From positions 62,001-126,000 of the forward strand of contig JAODAV010000010.1 in NCBI GenBank assembly GCA_025463605.1: a DNA stretch of 64,000 nt, given 5' to 3'. Every line of letters starts with the position of its first letter. Position 1 is the first letter of the stretch. Positions 7,469 through 16,521 of the stretch are shown here, piece after piece. Origin of the DNA: Rhodoglobus sp. GTDB lineage: Bacteria; Actinomycetota; Actinomycetes; Actinomycetales; Microbacteriaceae. Made by a program: the position numbers and the translations under genes. The notes beneath the pieces were generated by a model. That model did not search any database and was not told the origin of the DNA. It saw nothing but the letters and a program-made list of their open reading frames with translations.

Positions 7469-8442
7469 CCCGCAGCGAGTCTCGTGAGGGCCGCATCGAC
7501 ATCGGGATCCACGACTCGTCTGGACTCGTCTTCGTCGTACCAGTCGATGATCTGTCGCGCACCCTGCCAGAACGGGATCGTCGCGTTCCATCCGGGCACG
7601 AGCGACTTGATCTTGGAGTTGTCGAAGATCACCGAGTTCGCCTTGTCGCCGATCAGCCCGGCGCCCCAGTCCGGCAGTTCGGTGGCGATGCGTTCCGACG
7701 CGAGATGCACGATCCGCGGCTCGACGCCCGCGGCTGCCGCGAGGGTGCTGGCAATGTCGTTCCAGGTGAGCACCTCGTCCGACGTGATGTGGAACGTGTC
7801 GCCGATCGCTTGAGGATGCCCGAGCAGCCCGGTGAATGCGCGCGCGAAGTCCTCGTGGTGAGTGAGCACCCACAGTGAGGTGCCGTCGCCGTGAACGATG
7901 GTCGGTTCGCCTCTGCGCATGCGATCGATAACGGTCCATCCGCCATTGAGCGGTATCGACGCGCGGTCATAGGTGTGCGACGGGCGAACGATCGTCACCG
8001 GAAACCCGGTGTCGCGGTAGGCCGCGACGAGGGCGTCTTCGCTCGCGATCTTGTTGCGCGAGTACTCCCAGTACGGGTTGCGCAGCGGAGTGGACTCCGT
8101 GATGGGGAGCCGGGAAACAGGCTTCTGGTACGCGGAGGCCGAGCTGATGTAGACGTACTGCGAAGTGCGTCCCGCGAACAGATCGATGTCGGTGCGCACC
8201 TGGCTCGGCAGGAACGAGCGGAAGTTGACGACGACATCCCATGCAGTGCCATGCACCGCGGCAGCGAGGGACGCGGCGTCGTCAGCGTCTCCCGTCAGGT
8301 GTCTCGTTCCTTCGATTGCCGGCCTCGATGACGAACTGCCCCGGTTGAGCAGCGTGAGGTCGTGTCCTAGCTCGACGACGTGCCTGCTCACTGCCGAGCT
8401 GATCGTGCCGTTGCCGCCGATGAAGAGGATGCGCAAAGTCAT
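7465..8442 (-). CDS. NAD-dependent epimerase/dehydratase (extended SDR)
   Basis: A 325-aa Rossmann protein. The N-terminus ILFIGGNGTISSAVSR carries the GxxGxxG cofactor site. YVYISSASAYQKP contains the catalytic Ser region, and EYSRNKIASED carries a YxxxK-like pair (Tyr-Ser-Arg-Asn-Lys). Family resemblance is to NAD-dependent epimerases related to plant chloroplast stem-loop-binding proteins. The substrate is unknown. It runs alone on the minus strand, with TAGGCT 6 nt before the ATG as its predicted leaderless promoter. Confidence 0.82.
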   Translation of the reverse strand: MTLRILFIGGNGTISSAVSRHVVELGHDLTLLNRGSSSSRPAIEGTRHLTGDADDAASLAAAVHGTAWDVVVNFRSFLPSQVRTDIDLFAGRTSQYVYISSASAYQKPVSRLPITESTPLRNPYWEYSRNKIASEDALVAAYRDTGFPVTIVRPSHTYDRASIPLNGGWTVIDRMRRGEPTIVHGDGTSLWVLTHHEDFARAFTGLLGHPQAIGDTFHITSDEVLTWNDIASTLAAAAGVEPRIVHLASERIATELPDWGAGLIGDKANSVIFDNSKIKSLVPGWNATIPFWQGARQIIDWYDEDESRRVVDPDVDAALTRLAAG

Positions 8443-8448
8443 GGACCG

Positions 8449-8454
8449 AGCCTA
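8449..8454 (-). promoter_or_regulatory. Likely -10 box of the SDR gene at 7465-8442
   Basis: TAGGCT, 6 nt before ATG 8442 on the minus strand. Confidence 0.5.
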
Positions 8455-8476
8455 CGACTCGCCGCTAATTCACATG

Positions 8477-8505
8477 ATTCACAAACTAGTGAATTGGCGT
8501 ATGCT
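8477..8505 (+). promoter_or_regulatory. Operator and promoter of the ABC exporter operon
   Basis: The inverted repeat ATTCAC-N6-GTGAAT occupies 8477-8494, with an extra AATTCAC half-site at 8467-8473. TATGCT (8500-8505) is a candidate -10 whose distance to ATG 8513 is 7 nt. The palindrome would cover the -35 region. The GbsR/MarR-type regulator encoded as the third gene of this operon is the obvious candidate ligand. Confidence 0.6.
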
Positions 8506-8512
8506 CGCCCTC

Positions 8513-9421
8513 ATGACTGGAGTGATCGAGGCCAGTGGCCTCACCAAGACCTTCGGGAGGGTTCGCGCCCTCGACGGGCTGGACCTCAGCGTCGACGCCG
8601 GGGAGGTGCACGGCTTCCTCGGTCCCAACGGCGCAGGAAAGTCCACGACCCTTCGCGTGCTGCTCGGCCTCGTGCGCAAGAGCGGCGGCGATGTCACCGT
8701 GCTCGATCGCGATCCGTGGAACGACTCCGTCGCGATCCACCGTGAGCTCGCCTACGTGCCGGGCGACGTGAACCTCTGGCCGAACCTGTCCGGCGGGGAG
8801 ACGATCGACCTGCTCACGGGCCTTCACGGCGGCGCGGACCCGCAGCTGCGCGCCGAGCTCATCCGTGACTTCGAGCTCGATCCCCGCAAGAAGGCCCGCA
8901 GTTACTCGAAGGGCAACCGGCAGAAGGTGGCACTGGTTGCCGCGTTCGCGCGCCGGGCATCCCTCTATGTTCTCGACGAGCCCACGAGTGGGCTCGATCC
9001 CGTGATGGAGTCGGTATTCCGCGCCCAGGTTCGACGCGTGCAGGCGCTCGGCGCGACCGTGCTGCTGTCCAGTCACATCCTCAGCGAGGTGGAGGAGCTG
9101 TGCGACCGGGTGACCATCATCCGCGCCGGTGTCGCCGTCGAGCGGGGAACGCTCGCGCAGATGCGCCACCTCACGAGCAGCGCGTTCAAGGTCGTCACCG
9201 ATGCAGACGAGTCCGCCATAGCGACGCTGCCCGGTGTCGCCCACGTGCGGCGCGAGAACGACACGCTCTATTTCGATGCCGAGGCGGATGCCGTCGCCAC
9301 GGTCATCACCGCCCTGGCCGGATCGACCGTGACATCGCTCACCGTGACGCCGCCCTCGCTCGAAGAGCTGTTCCTGCGGCACTACGGCGATCGCATCGAA
9401 TCCGTTGAGGCGGCTGTCTGA
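8513..9421 (+). CDS. ABC exporter ATP-binding protein
   Basis: A 302-aa ATPase. Walker A is GPNGAGKST (about residues 37-45), the signature is SYSKGNRQKVAL (an atypical 'SKGNRQ' replacing LSGGQ, as in this exporter class), Walker B is LYVLDEPTSGLDP and the H-loop is SSHILSEVEE. About 85 C-terminal residues form the extra domain seen in CcmA/NatA-like ATPases. It is paired with a 533-aa permease of the polyketide-antibiotic-exporter type (COG3559). An ATG at 8501 is also in frame, but it overlaps the predicted -10 box. The stop and next start overlap as TGATG. Confidence 0.88.
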   Translation: MTGVIEASGLTKTFGRVRALDGLDLSVDAGEVHGFLGPNGAGKSTTLRVLLGLVRKSGGDVTVLDRDPWNDSVAIHRELAYVPGDVNLWPNLSGGETIDLLTGLHGGADPQLRAELIRDFELDPRKKARSYSKGNRQKVALVAAFARRASLYVLDEPTSGLDPVMESVFRAQVRRVQALGATVLLSSHILSEVEELCDRVTIIRAGVAVERGTLAQMRHLTSSAFKVVTDADESAIATLPGVAHVRRENDTLYFDAEADAVATVITALAGSTVTSLTVTPPSLEELFLRHYGDRIESVEAAV

Positions 9422-11022
9422 TGCGTCGACTGCTGCTCGCGCAATTGCGGCGAGACCGAGTCGTGCTGCCGATCTGGATCGCGGCCACCGCCCTGCTCGC
9501 GTACGCGAGCGCATCAGGGGTGAAGGTCGAGTTCCCCACCGAAGCCGAACGCGAGGCTGTCATCCAGGTTGCCGTGGCGACGCCGTCGCTGCTCGCCCTC
9601 AGGGGACTACCCGACGGCGGCAGTCTCGGCGCCTACGTCTACTTCCAGGTGTTCACCTACCTCGCGGTCATGGCCTGCCTCATGAGCACCTTCTTCGTCA
9701 CTCGCCACGCACGGGCGGACGAGGAACGCGGTCGCACCGAGTTGCTCGGGGCAACCCCCATCCGCCGTACGTCGCCGCTTGTCGCAACGCTCGTGCTGGG
9801 TGTCGCAGCCAATGCCGTGCTGGGAACGCTCGTGGCACTCGGTTTCATGGGCGGTGGCCTCGACCCGCTCGGCTCCTGGGTAGGTGGCCTCGCCACCGGG
9901 GCGACGGGCATCGCGTTCCTCGGTCTCGGGGCGCTCGCTTCGCAACTCGCGCCGACATCGCGCGCGGCCAATGGCATCGGGGCCGCTGCGGTGGGTGCCG
10001 CATTCCTCCTGCGAGCCGCCGGCGATGCGGCCGGCACCCCCCGCAACGACCTGCTCTCGGTCACGAGTGCGTGGCCGAGCTGGCTCTCGCCGATCGGCTG
10101 GGGCCAGCACGTCTTTGCTTTCACCCAGCAGGACCTCCGCCCGCTCCTGCTCTCCGCGGGGCTCGGCGTCGCTACCGCAGTGGTGGCACTCGCGTTGCAG
10201 GGCCGCCGTGACATGGGCTCGAGCCTGCTGCCGGAACGGCTCGGCCGGGCCACCGGTGGCGCGACGCTGCGCTCGAGCGTCGGGCTCGCGTGGCGCCAGC
10301 AGTGGCCGAGCGTCGTCGGCTGGGCGATCGGTGGTGCGCTCCTCGGCGCCCTCGCTGGAAGCCTCGCGAGCCGCATCGCGGAGGTGAGCGACCTGCAGCA
10401 GACCCTCCAGGACCTGCTCTCGACCTTCGTTCCGGGCGGCCGCGGCCAGCTCGTCGACCTGCTCGTCGCTGCGATCTTCGGCATCTCCGGAATACTTGCG
10501 GCGGCGGCCGGCGCCCAGGCGGTCATGCGGGCGCGCGGAGAGGAGAGCGACGGGCGCGCCGAGCTCCTGCTCGCGGCACCGGTCACGCGGGCGGGCTGGC
10601 TGCTGGGCTACGTTCTCGTCGCGGTTGTTTCGGCCACAGCGGTCGCACTAGCCACCGGCCTGGCCGCGGGGTTGTCGTTCGGGGAGAGCGACCGCTTCTG
10701 GTCGAGCGTCGTCGCGGCGGCTGCGCAGCTTCCTGCAGCGCTAGCGTTCATCGCGCTCACGACGTTGTTGTTCGCCGTGATCCCCAGGCTGACGGTGCCG
10801 GTCGGTTGGGCAGCGGTCGCCGTGGGGTTCATCATCGGCCAGTTCGGCGGGCTCCTGCAGCTCCCCGAGTCGGTACGCGATGCGAGTCCCTTCACTCACA
10901 CCCCGGGCATCCCGCCGCTGGATGGCGCAGATTGGAGCGGCGCGTTCTGGCTGCTCGCAATCTCCGCCCTCGTGATCGCCGCCTCGGTCGTTCTCTCGCG
11001 CAGGAGACAATTGACCTCATGA
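9421..11022 (+). CDS. ABC exporter permease, putative polyketide-antibiotic-export type
   Basis: A 533-aa membrane protein, large for an ABC-2 permease. It appears to be two fused six-helix halves: the first begins VLPIWIAATALLAYASASG and the second SVVGWAIGGALLGALAG around residue 296. The RGRTELLGATPIRR loop and its echo DGRAELLLAAPVTRAGW in the second half mark the internal duplication typical of this family. It forms a transporter with the preceding ATPase (1-nt overlap) and overlaps the downstream regulator by ATGA. The exported compound is unknown; self-protection from a hydrophobic antibiotic is the usual assumption for homologues. Confidence 0.85.
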   Translation: MRRLLLAQLRRDRVVLPIWIAATALLAYASASGVKVEFPTEAEREAVIQVAVATPSLLALRGLPDGGSLGAYVYFQVFTYLAVMACLMSTFFVTRHARADEERGRTELLGATPIRRTSPLVATLVLGVAANAVLGTLVALGFMGGGLDPLGSWVGGLATGATGIAFLGLGALASQLAPTSRAANGIGAAAVGAAFLLRAAGDAAGTPRNDLLSVTSAWPSWLSPIGWGQHVFAFTQQDLRPLLLSAGLGVATAVVALALQGRRDMGSSLLPERLGRATGGATLRSSVGLAWRQQWPSVVGWAIGGALLGALAGSLASRIAEVSDLQQTLQDLLSTFVPGGRGQLVDLLVAAIFGISGILAAAAGAQAVMRARGEESDGRAELLLAAPVTRAGWLLGYVLVAVVSATAVALATGLAAGLSFGESDRFWSSVVAAAAQLPAALAFIALTTLLFAVIPRLTVPVGWAAVAVGFIIGQFGGLLQLPESVRDASPFTHTPGIPPLDGADWSGAFWLLAISALVIAASVVLSRRRQLTS

Positions 11023-11495
11023 CCGACGACGCTCGCCCGACCGGGGACGGCCATGCCGCCCAGCTCGTCAGTGCGTTTGCCGCCAACGGATTTCCGCGGA
11101 TGCCGGCATCCGTGCTCATGGCCATCATGGTGAGCGAGGAGGGCGCCCTCACCGCTGAACAGATCGCCGCACGACTCGGGGCGAGCCCCGCGGCGGTCTC
11201 GGGCGCCGTTCGGTACCTCTCCACGGTGGGCATGATCCACCGGCACCGGATGCCCGGCGAACGTCGGTACGTCTATGACCTGCCTGAGCACGCCTGGTAC
11301 ACAGCGTCGATCTCCAAGAACGCGCTCTATCCCACGATCGCGCGGATCGCCGAGTCCACGGCGAAGGAGCTCGGGCCGCGAGGCGCCGCGCGGGTGCGGG
11401 AGATGGCTGGGTTCTTCATGTTCCTCGAGGAGCGTCTTCCCGCACTGCTCGACGAGTGGAACACACTTCGCGAGAGCGGCGACGGCGCGAACTAG
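11019..11495 (+). CDS. GbsR/MarR-type transcriptional regulator
   Basis: A 158-aa winged-helix protein whose ATG overlaps the permease stop (ATGA). The N-terminal half has a MarR-like helix-turn-helix, LTAEQIAARLGASPAAVSG (residues 44-62), and a wing with RHRMPGERRYVYDL. The C-terminal helical part is of the GbsR kind rather than MarR. Third gene of the exporter operon, it probably represses it through the palindrome at 8477-8494. The effector is unknown. Confidence 0.85.
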   Translation: MTDDARPTGDGHAAQLVSAFAANGFPRMPASVLMAIMVSEEGALTAEQIAARLGASPAAVSGAVRYLSTVGMIHRHRMPGERRYVYDLPEHAWYTASISKNALYPTIARIAESTAKELGPRGAARVREMAGFFMFLEERLPALLDEWNTLRESGDGAN

Positions 11496-11506
11496 TCTTG
11501 ATCTTC

Positions 11507-13474
11507 ATGAGCGCCGAACAGACACTCCCCTCCGGAATTGCAGCAGACGACCTCGATCCGGCCATCCGCCCGCAAGACGACCTATACCGTCACGTCAACG
11601 GCAAGTGGATCGAGCGCACCGAGATCCCCAGCGACAAGGCCCGCTACGGTTCCTTCCTCGTTCTCGCCGAAGAGGCCGAGAAGGCCGTGCGCGACATCAT
11701 CGTCGAGGCACAATCCGCCGAGCCCGGCACGGAGGCTCGCAAAGTGGGCGACCTCTACGCGAGCTTCCTCGATGAGGCGCGCGTGCAGGCGCTCGGGGCG
11801 GGGCCTATCGAACCCCTCATCGAGGAGGCCCAGCGCGTCGACTCGATCGAGACCCTTCTCTCCAGCCTCGGCCGCCTTGAGCGCGGCGGCGCAAGCGGAT
11901 TCTTCCAGCTCTTCGTCGACAACGACCCCGGCGAGCCCGAGCGCTACCTGGTATTCGTCGAACAGGGCGGGCTCGGCCTGCCCGACGAGTCGTACTACCG
12001 CGAAGAGAAGTTCGCCGAGATCCGCACCAAGTACGAAGCATTCCTCGAGAGGATGCTCGCGCTCGCCGGTCTCGATGACCCGGCCGCGCGTGCCGCACGC
12101 ATCGTCGCCCTCGAGACCGAGATCGCGAGCCACCACTGGGACAACGTGGCGAGCCGTGACAGCGAGAAGACGTACAACCCGATGGCGTGGCCCGCGGCTA
12201 ACGCGCTCGTGGGCGACGTGGACATGGACATCTGGCTCGAGGCGCTCGGGGTTCCGGAACGCTCCTTCGACGAGGTCGTGGTTCGGCAGCCCAGTTTCCT
12301 GGCAGGACTCGAGTCCGTGTTGAGAGCCGACAACCTGCCGGCCTGGCGCGACTGGCTCGCGTGGCAGGTCATCCGATCGAATGCTGCCTACCTCTCGCAG
12401 GATTTCGTCGAGACGAATTTCGACTTCTACGGCCGAACGCTCACCGGCACGCCCGAGCTGCGCGCTCGCTGGAAGCGCGGGGTCTCCCTCGTGGAGGGCG
12501 CACTCGGCGAGGCTGTCGGCAAGATCTACGTGGAGCGGCACTTCCCGTCCGGCGCCAAGACGGCGATGGACGAACTCGTCGCCAACCTGGTCGAGGCCTA
12601 CCGCCAGTCGATCGAGAACCTCGAATGGATGGGCGAAGACACGCGCAAGAGCGCGATCGACAAGCTCGGCAAGTTCACCCCGAAGATCGGTTTCCCCGTC
12701 AAGTGGCGCGACTACTCGAACCTCGACATCGACGCGACCGATCTCATCGGTAACGTGCGGGCGACGAGCGAGTTCGAATTCCAGCGCGAACTCGGCAAGA
12801 TCGGCAAGCCCCTCGACCGCGACGAGTGGTTCATGACGCCCCAGACGATCAACGCGTACTACAATCCCGGCTTCAACGAGATCGTGTTTCCTGCGGCGAT
12901 CCTGCAGTTTCCGTTCTTCGACGAGAACCGCGACGCCGCGGCCAACTACGGCGCTATCGGTGCCGTGATCGGCCACGAGATCGGGCACGGCTTCGACGAC
13001 CAGGGCTCGAAGTACGACGGCGACGGAAGGCTGCTCGATTGGTGGACGCCGACCGACCGTGCCGCCTTCGAGGAGCGCACCAAGTCGCTCATCGCGCAAT
13101 ACGACGCACTCGCGCCCCAGCAGGCGCCCGACCACCAGGTGAACGGCGCGCTCACCATCGGCGAGAACATCGGCGACCTCGGGGGCTTGAGCATCGCGTG
13201 GAAGGCGTACCTCCTCTCTCTCGGAGGCCAGGAGCCCCCGGTGATCGAGGGTCTCACCGGCGCACAGCGGTTCTTCCTCTCCTGGGCGCAGGCCTGGCAG
13301 ATGAAGGGTCGGGATGAGGAGGTCATCCGTTTGATCTCGATCGACCCGCACTCGCCCAACGAGTTCCGCTGCAACCAGATCGTGCGGAATATCGACGAGT
13401 TCTATGAGACATTTGGTGTGACTGAGAACGACTCCCTCTGGCTAGACCCGAAAGACCGCGTCACCATTTGGTAG
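11507..13474 (+). CDS. M13-family zinc metallopeptidase (PepO/neprilysin-like)
   Basis: A 655-aa peptidase from ATG 11507, with TAGTCT (possible -10) 8 nt upstream. The catalytic zinc site is GHEIGHGFDDQGSKYDGDG (His490, Glu491, His494), and the third ligand Glu553 lies in GENIGDLGGL. The large helical N-terminal domain includes INAYYNPGFNEIVFPAAIL, the substrate-binding strand with NAxY. No signal peptide or membrane anchor is visible, so this is a cytoplasmic oligopeptidase, unlike membrane-bound neprilysin. It probably degrades small peptides. The following serine hydrolase begins inside its last codons. Confidence 0.92.
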   Translation: MSAEQTLPSGIAADDLDPAIRPQDDLYRHVNGKWIERTEIPSDKARYGSFLVLAEEAEKAVRDIIVEAQSAEPGTEARKVGDLYASFLDEARVQALGAGPIEPLIEEAQRVDSIETLLSSLGRLERGGASGFFQLFVDNDPGEPERYLVFVEQGGLGLPDESYYREEKFAEIRTKYEAFLERMLALAGLDDPAARAARIVALETEIASHHWDNVASRDSEKTYNPMAWPAANALVGDVDMDIWLEALGVPERSFDEVVVRQPSFLAGLESVLRADNLPAWRDWLAWQVIRSNAAYLSQDFVETNFDFYGRTLTGTPELRARWKRGVSLVEGALGEAVGKIYVERHFPSGAKTAMDELVANLVEAYRQSIENLEWMGEDTRKSAIDKLGKFTPKIGFPVKWRDYSNLDIDATDLIGNVRATSEFEFQRELGKIGKPLDRDEWFMTPQTINAYYNPGFNEIVFPAAILQFPFFDENRDAAANYGAIGAVIGHEIGHGFDDQGSKYDGDGRLLDWWTPTDRAAFEERTKSLIAQYDALAPQQAPDHQVNGALTIGENIGDLGGLSIAWKAYLLSLGGQEPPVIEGLTGAQRFFLSWAQAWQMKGRDEEVIRLISIDPHSPNEFRCNQIVRNIDEFYETFGVTENDSLWLDPKDRVTIW

Positions 13475-14376
13475 ATACAGCACGCACTCGAGAACGCTGG
13501 GAGCGGGTCCGCACGCCGAGAGCGGCCCGACACTCCGGGGCTGGGGGTACCGAGAACTTCTCCAGCACTTTCGCCGCGCTCGGAAAGCTCGCGTACGAGG
13601 GCGCGCAGGTCTCGGCGAGCGTCGTCGATCTCAGCTCGGGCAAGACCCTGCTGGCGATCGACGACCGTATCGTGCTTCCGACCGCGAGTATCGGCAAGAT
13701 CCTGCTGATCATCGAAGTGTCGGCACGCCTCACCAGCAGGGACTTCTCGGGATTCGGCATCCTCGACAAGACCCCGCGCGACGCGGTCGGGGACTCCGGC
13801 ATCTGGCAGCACCTGCAGGCGCCGTCGCTGCCCGTCGCCGACCTCGCGACGATCGTCGGCGCATCCAGCGACAATCTCGCCACGAATGTGCTGTTGCGCC
13901 AGGTCGGTCTCGCCGCGGTGCGCGCCCGCACAGAGTCGCTCGGTCTCATGCGCACGGCCCTGCTCGACCTCGTGCGCGACAGCCGCGGCCCCGACGACGC
14001 TCCGCAGCTTTCGGTCGGGTCCACTGCCGAACTCAGCTGGCTGTTCGGCGCCCTGGCTCGCAACGAGATCGTGGATGCCCTCACGAGCCAGCGCGTGATG
14101 GGCTGGCTCTCGCTCAACAGCGACCTGTCGATGGTCGCGAGCGCATTCGGACTCGATCCGCTCTCTCACCGCGGCGCGGATCACAACATCCTGCTCGTGA
14201 ACAAGACGGGCACGGATGCCGGCGTGCGTGCGGAGGCCGGCGCGCTTCGCGGCGGGAGCCGGGCCGTCTCATATGCGGTGTCAGTGCAGTTCAACGACGA
14301 CGGGCTGCCGTCCAGGCTCAGGGTGCTGGAAGCCATGCGCACAGTCGGTCTGGACCTGCTCGAATACGTGCACTGA
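13468..14376 (+). CDS. Class-A-beta-lactamase-fold serine hydrolase
   Basis: A 302-aa protein with all three penicillin-recognising motifs: Ser74-IG-Lys77 in PTASIGKILL, SDN at 134-136 and KTG at 246-248. The omega-loop region after SDN has no Glu equivalent to Glu166 of true class A beta-lactamases; it reads LVRDSRGPDDAPQ. No signal peptide is visible, so the protein looks cytoplasmic. Both points suggest an esterase or peptidase-like role rather than antibiotic resistance. The only plausible start is TTG 13468, which overlaps the peptidase stop, implying translational coupling with the M13 enzyme. Confidence 0.75.
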   Translation: MVDTARTRERWERVRTPRAARHSGAGGTENFSSTFAALGKLAYEGAQVSASVVDLSSGKTLLAIDDRIVLPTASIGKILLIIEVSARLTSRDFSGFGILDKTPRDAVGDSGIWQHLQAPSLPVADLATIVGASSDNLATNVLLRQVGLAAVRARTESLGLMRTALLDLVRDSRGPDDAPQLSVGSTAELSWLFGALARNEIVDALTSQRVMGWLSLNSDLSMVASAFGLDPLSHRGADHNILLVNKTGTDAGVRAEAGALRGGSRAVSYAVSVQFNDDGLPSRLRVLEAMRTVGLDLLEYVH

Positions 14377-14667
14377 GCCTCCGTCATTTTCTCATGTCCA
14401 CCTAATGGAGGACTGTTACCGTGACCTTGCACTGGAGAGCCGCCCGAACGGTTCTAACCCGACCAAGTGCGTAAGAGGTGGCCCACACCCGAGCGTCCCC
14501 CCACGCTCCGGCATGTACTGCAGTTAACCCGATAGCCGCATACCCGTGCGCATCGCTCCCGCCCCATGGTCGGTTGAGTTGGGCGCCTCCCCCGTGCGAC
14601 GCATCCCGAGTCTTCATCGTGCGCCGTGCAAGTTCCCCACGTACCCGAACGTAGAAAGCTACCCGAA
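14377..14667 (+). other. Upstream region of the first LAFTG protein, rich in ACCCGA-type motifs
   Basis: No convincing gene lies in these 291 bases. The stretch holds a cluster of related hexamers, (T/A)ACCCGA or close forms, near 14457, 14487, 14527, 14540, 14643 and 14661. The last ends two bases before the ATG. A similar cluster precedes the paralogous gene at 16776. No clear Shine-Dalgarno sequence or terminator was found; a 40-codon reading frame at 14405 is not supported. Confidence 0.5.
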
Positions 14668-16512
14668 ATGCAAAAGCAAAAGTTCTTGGCGACCCTCGCC
14701 GCGATTGGCCTCATGGCCAGCGCGATGGTCGGCATCGCGGCTCCCGCGATGGCTGGCAACGACGGCGTCTGTCCGGTCAACTCCACTGACCACATTGATC
14801 CCGGCGACGGCATCAAGGAGGTCACCTACACGACCGTCGCCCCCGTTTACATCATCGGTTACTGCGTCAAGGCAGGCAGCGCCGAACAGGAGCTCGGCCC
14901 GGTCGAGGTATCGGTCGATCCGACAACTTCCATCACGTTCTCCTACCCGCTCGCTGACAAGGACATCTCGCACTACTCGATCCTGACCGCGACGGATGTG
15001 TGCCTCGATGACGAGGGCTACCAGTCCGACCCGGCCGAGTGCACGGTGGATGAGCCCGACCCCGAGATCACCAGCGGCGTACCGACCACAGAGACGCTCA
15101 CGTGTCTCGACGGTTCGCGCAACTGGGTTACCCTTCCCGCCGTCACCGGTGGTGCCTGGGTGGTCACACTCGGTGTGCAGAACACCCAGTACACCTCCTA
15201 CGCCGGCGCCCCGCCGCTCGGATACGGAACCTACGACCTCTCGCTCATCGACCTCGACCCGAACGACCTGTTCGCGGTGACGGTCGGCTCGTGGCCGTGG
15301 TCCGCGGTTGATTCGAGCACGCTTCCGTGTTTGACGGCTGGCGATCCGACCTTCGAACCCGCCGTGTGTGCGGTCGAAGGTTCCGGCATCACCGCTGGCA
15401 CCTACACGGTGGTCGCCGCGACCGGCGTGCGCTACGAGGTCTCCGTCGACGGCGCTACCGCGACCGACGTCCTGCCGGGCACGTACGAGGTGGACACGTT
15501 CCCGACGGCCATCGTCATCACGGCTTTCGCCATCGACCCGAGCCAGTTGCTTGCCGAACCGTCGACGTGGAGCTTCACGTTCGTCTCGCCCGGCACCTGC
15601 ACCGACGAGGAGCAGGTCAAGTACAGCATCTGTCACGCGACCGAGGTTGTGAACGCCAAGAACGGCTGGCTCGCGCTTCCGCCGCTGCCAGTGAGCGCGA
15701 TCGTCAGCGGTCACGAGAACCACTCAGGAGACATCATCCCGGTGATCAACCCTGAGTTCCCCAACGGCCAGAACCTCACGACCGTCTATCCGCAGCAGGG
15801 CAATCTCACTGGAGCGCAGATCCTTGCGGGTGGTTGCAACAATCCTGATCCCGATGTTGCGACCGCGGCGGTGAGCTTCATCGACGCGACGTGTGTCGCC
15901 GGTGAGAAGCTCATCCTCGGTGCTGTCTCGAACGCATCGTGGGGTTCGGCGACGGACCTTACCGGACCGCAGGCGTACTCGTTCGCGGCGACGGCCAATG
16001 CCGGCGCTGAGTTCGCGGACGGCGACCCGGGTGACCCGACGGTGAAGACCTTCGAGGGCAGCCTCGACGGACCCCTTCCGGCGAACGACCCCGCGTGTGA
16101 TCTGCCCACGTTCGATCTCGTGATGCCTCAGGTGAGCTCGGTTCAGCCGACGTGCACGGCCGCGGGTTCGTACACACTCGGCGCAGCGGCGGGTTACAAC
16201 CCGGCCTACGTCAAGTGGACTGTCGACGGCGTGACGGATGTCCCGTCCGGCACCTACGCGGTCACCACTTCGCGGATCGTGACGATCGTGGCCGTTCCGG
16301 TTGCGCCGCACGGTTTCGAGTTCGGTTGGGTGCAGCCTGCGCCGATCGGATTCACCGTGCCTGGCTCAGCAGCGTGTGACGATCTGCCCACCCTCGCCTT
16401 CACGGGTTCGACATCGGGTTCTGATGCCGGACTGCTGATTGCGGGCGGGCTGCTCTTCATGGGTATCGCGGGCGTCTACGCTCGCCGACGCCTCGTGTCG
16501 CGCTCCGAGTAG
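14668..16512 (+). CDS. LAFTG-anchored multi-module surface protein 1
   Basis: A 614-aa exported protein. Residues 1-29 are a signal peptide ending APAMA. The first module (to about 120) has paired cysteines and KDISHYSI, a pattern shared with the next gene (KNISH). Ig-like beta-rich modules follow. Around residues 330-360 is YSICHATEV...GHENHSGDIIP, an ICHAT/GH..H.GDIIP motif seen in actinobacterial surface proteins. The C-terminal module (about 480-575) is closely similar to that of the neighbour. The end is LPTLAFTGS, a hydrophobic helix and ARRR: an LAXTG sorting signal of the kind used by class E sortases. Function is unknown; likely wall-attached. Confidence 0.8.
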   Translation: MQKQKFLATLAAIGLMASAMVGIAAPAMAGNDGVCPVNSTDHIDPGDGIKEVTYTTVAPVYIIGYCVKAGSAEQELGPVEVSVDPTTSITFSYPLADKDISHYSILTATDVCLDDEGYQSDPAECTVDEPDPEITSGVPTTETLTCLDGSRNWVTLPAVTGGAWVVTLGVQNTQYTSYAGAPPLGYGTYDLSLIDLDPNDLFAVTVGSWPWSAVDSSTLPCLTAGDPTFEPAVCAVEGSGITAGTYTVVAATGVRYEVSVDGATATDVLPGTYEVDTFPTAIVITAFAIDPSQLLAEPSTWSFTFVSPGTCTDEEQVKYSICHATEVVNAKNGWLALPPLPVSAIVSGHENHSGDIIPVINPEFPNGQNLTTVYPQQGNLTGAQILAGGCNNPDPDVATAAVSFIDATCVAGEKLILGAVSNASWGSATDLTGPQAYSFAATANAGAEFADGDPGDPTVKTFEGSLDGPLPANDPACDLPTFDLVMPQVSSVQPTCTAAGSYTLGAAAGYNPAYVKWTVDGVTDVPSGTYAVTTSRIVTIVAVPVAPHGFEFGWVQPAPIGFTVPGSAACDDLPTLAFTGSTSGSDAGLLIAGGLLFMGIAGVYARRRLVSRSE

Positions 16513-16521
16513 TAATTCCCC

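Noticed and set aside
11582-13351. 589-codon frame antisense to the M13 peptidase
   Set aside because: Shadow of codon bias in GC-rich DNA. The sense strand has an intact HEIGH/NENIGD metallopeptidase.
14405-14527. 40-codon ORF (MEDCYRDLALESR...) upstream of the first LAFTG gene
   Set aside because: No Shine-Dalgarno sequence, no -10 box at leaderless distance, no recognisable motif; overlaps the ACCCGA-rich leader.
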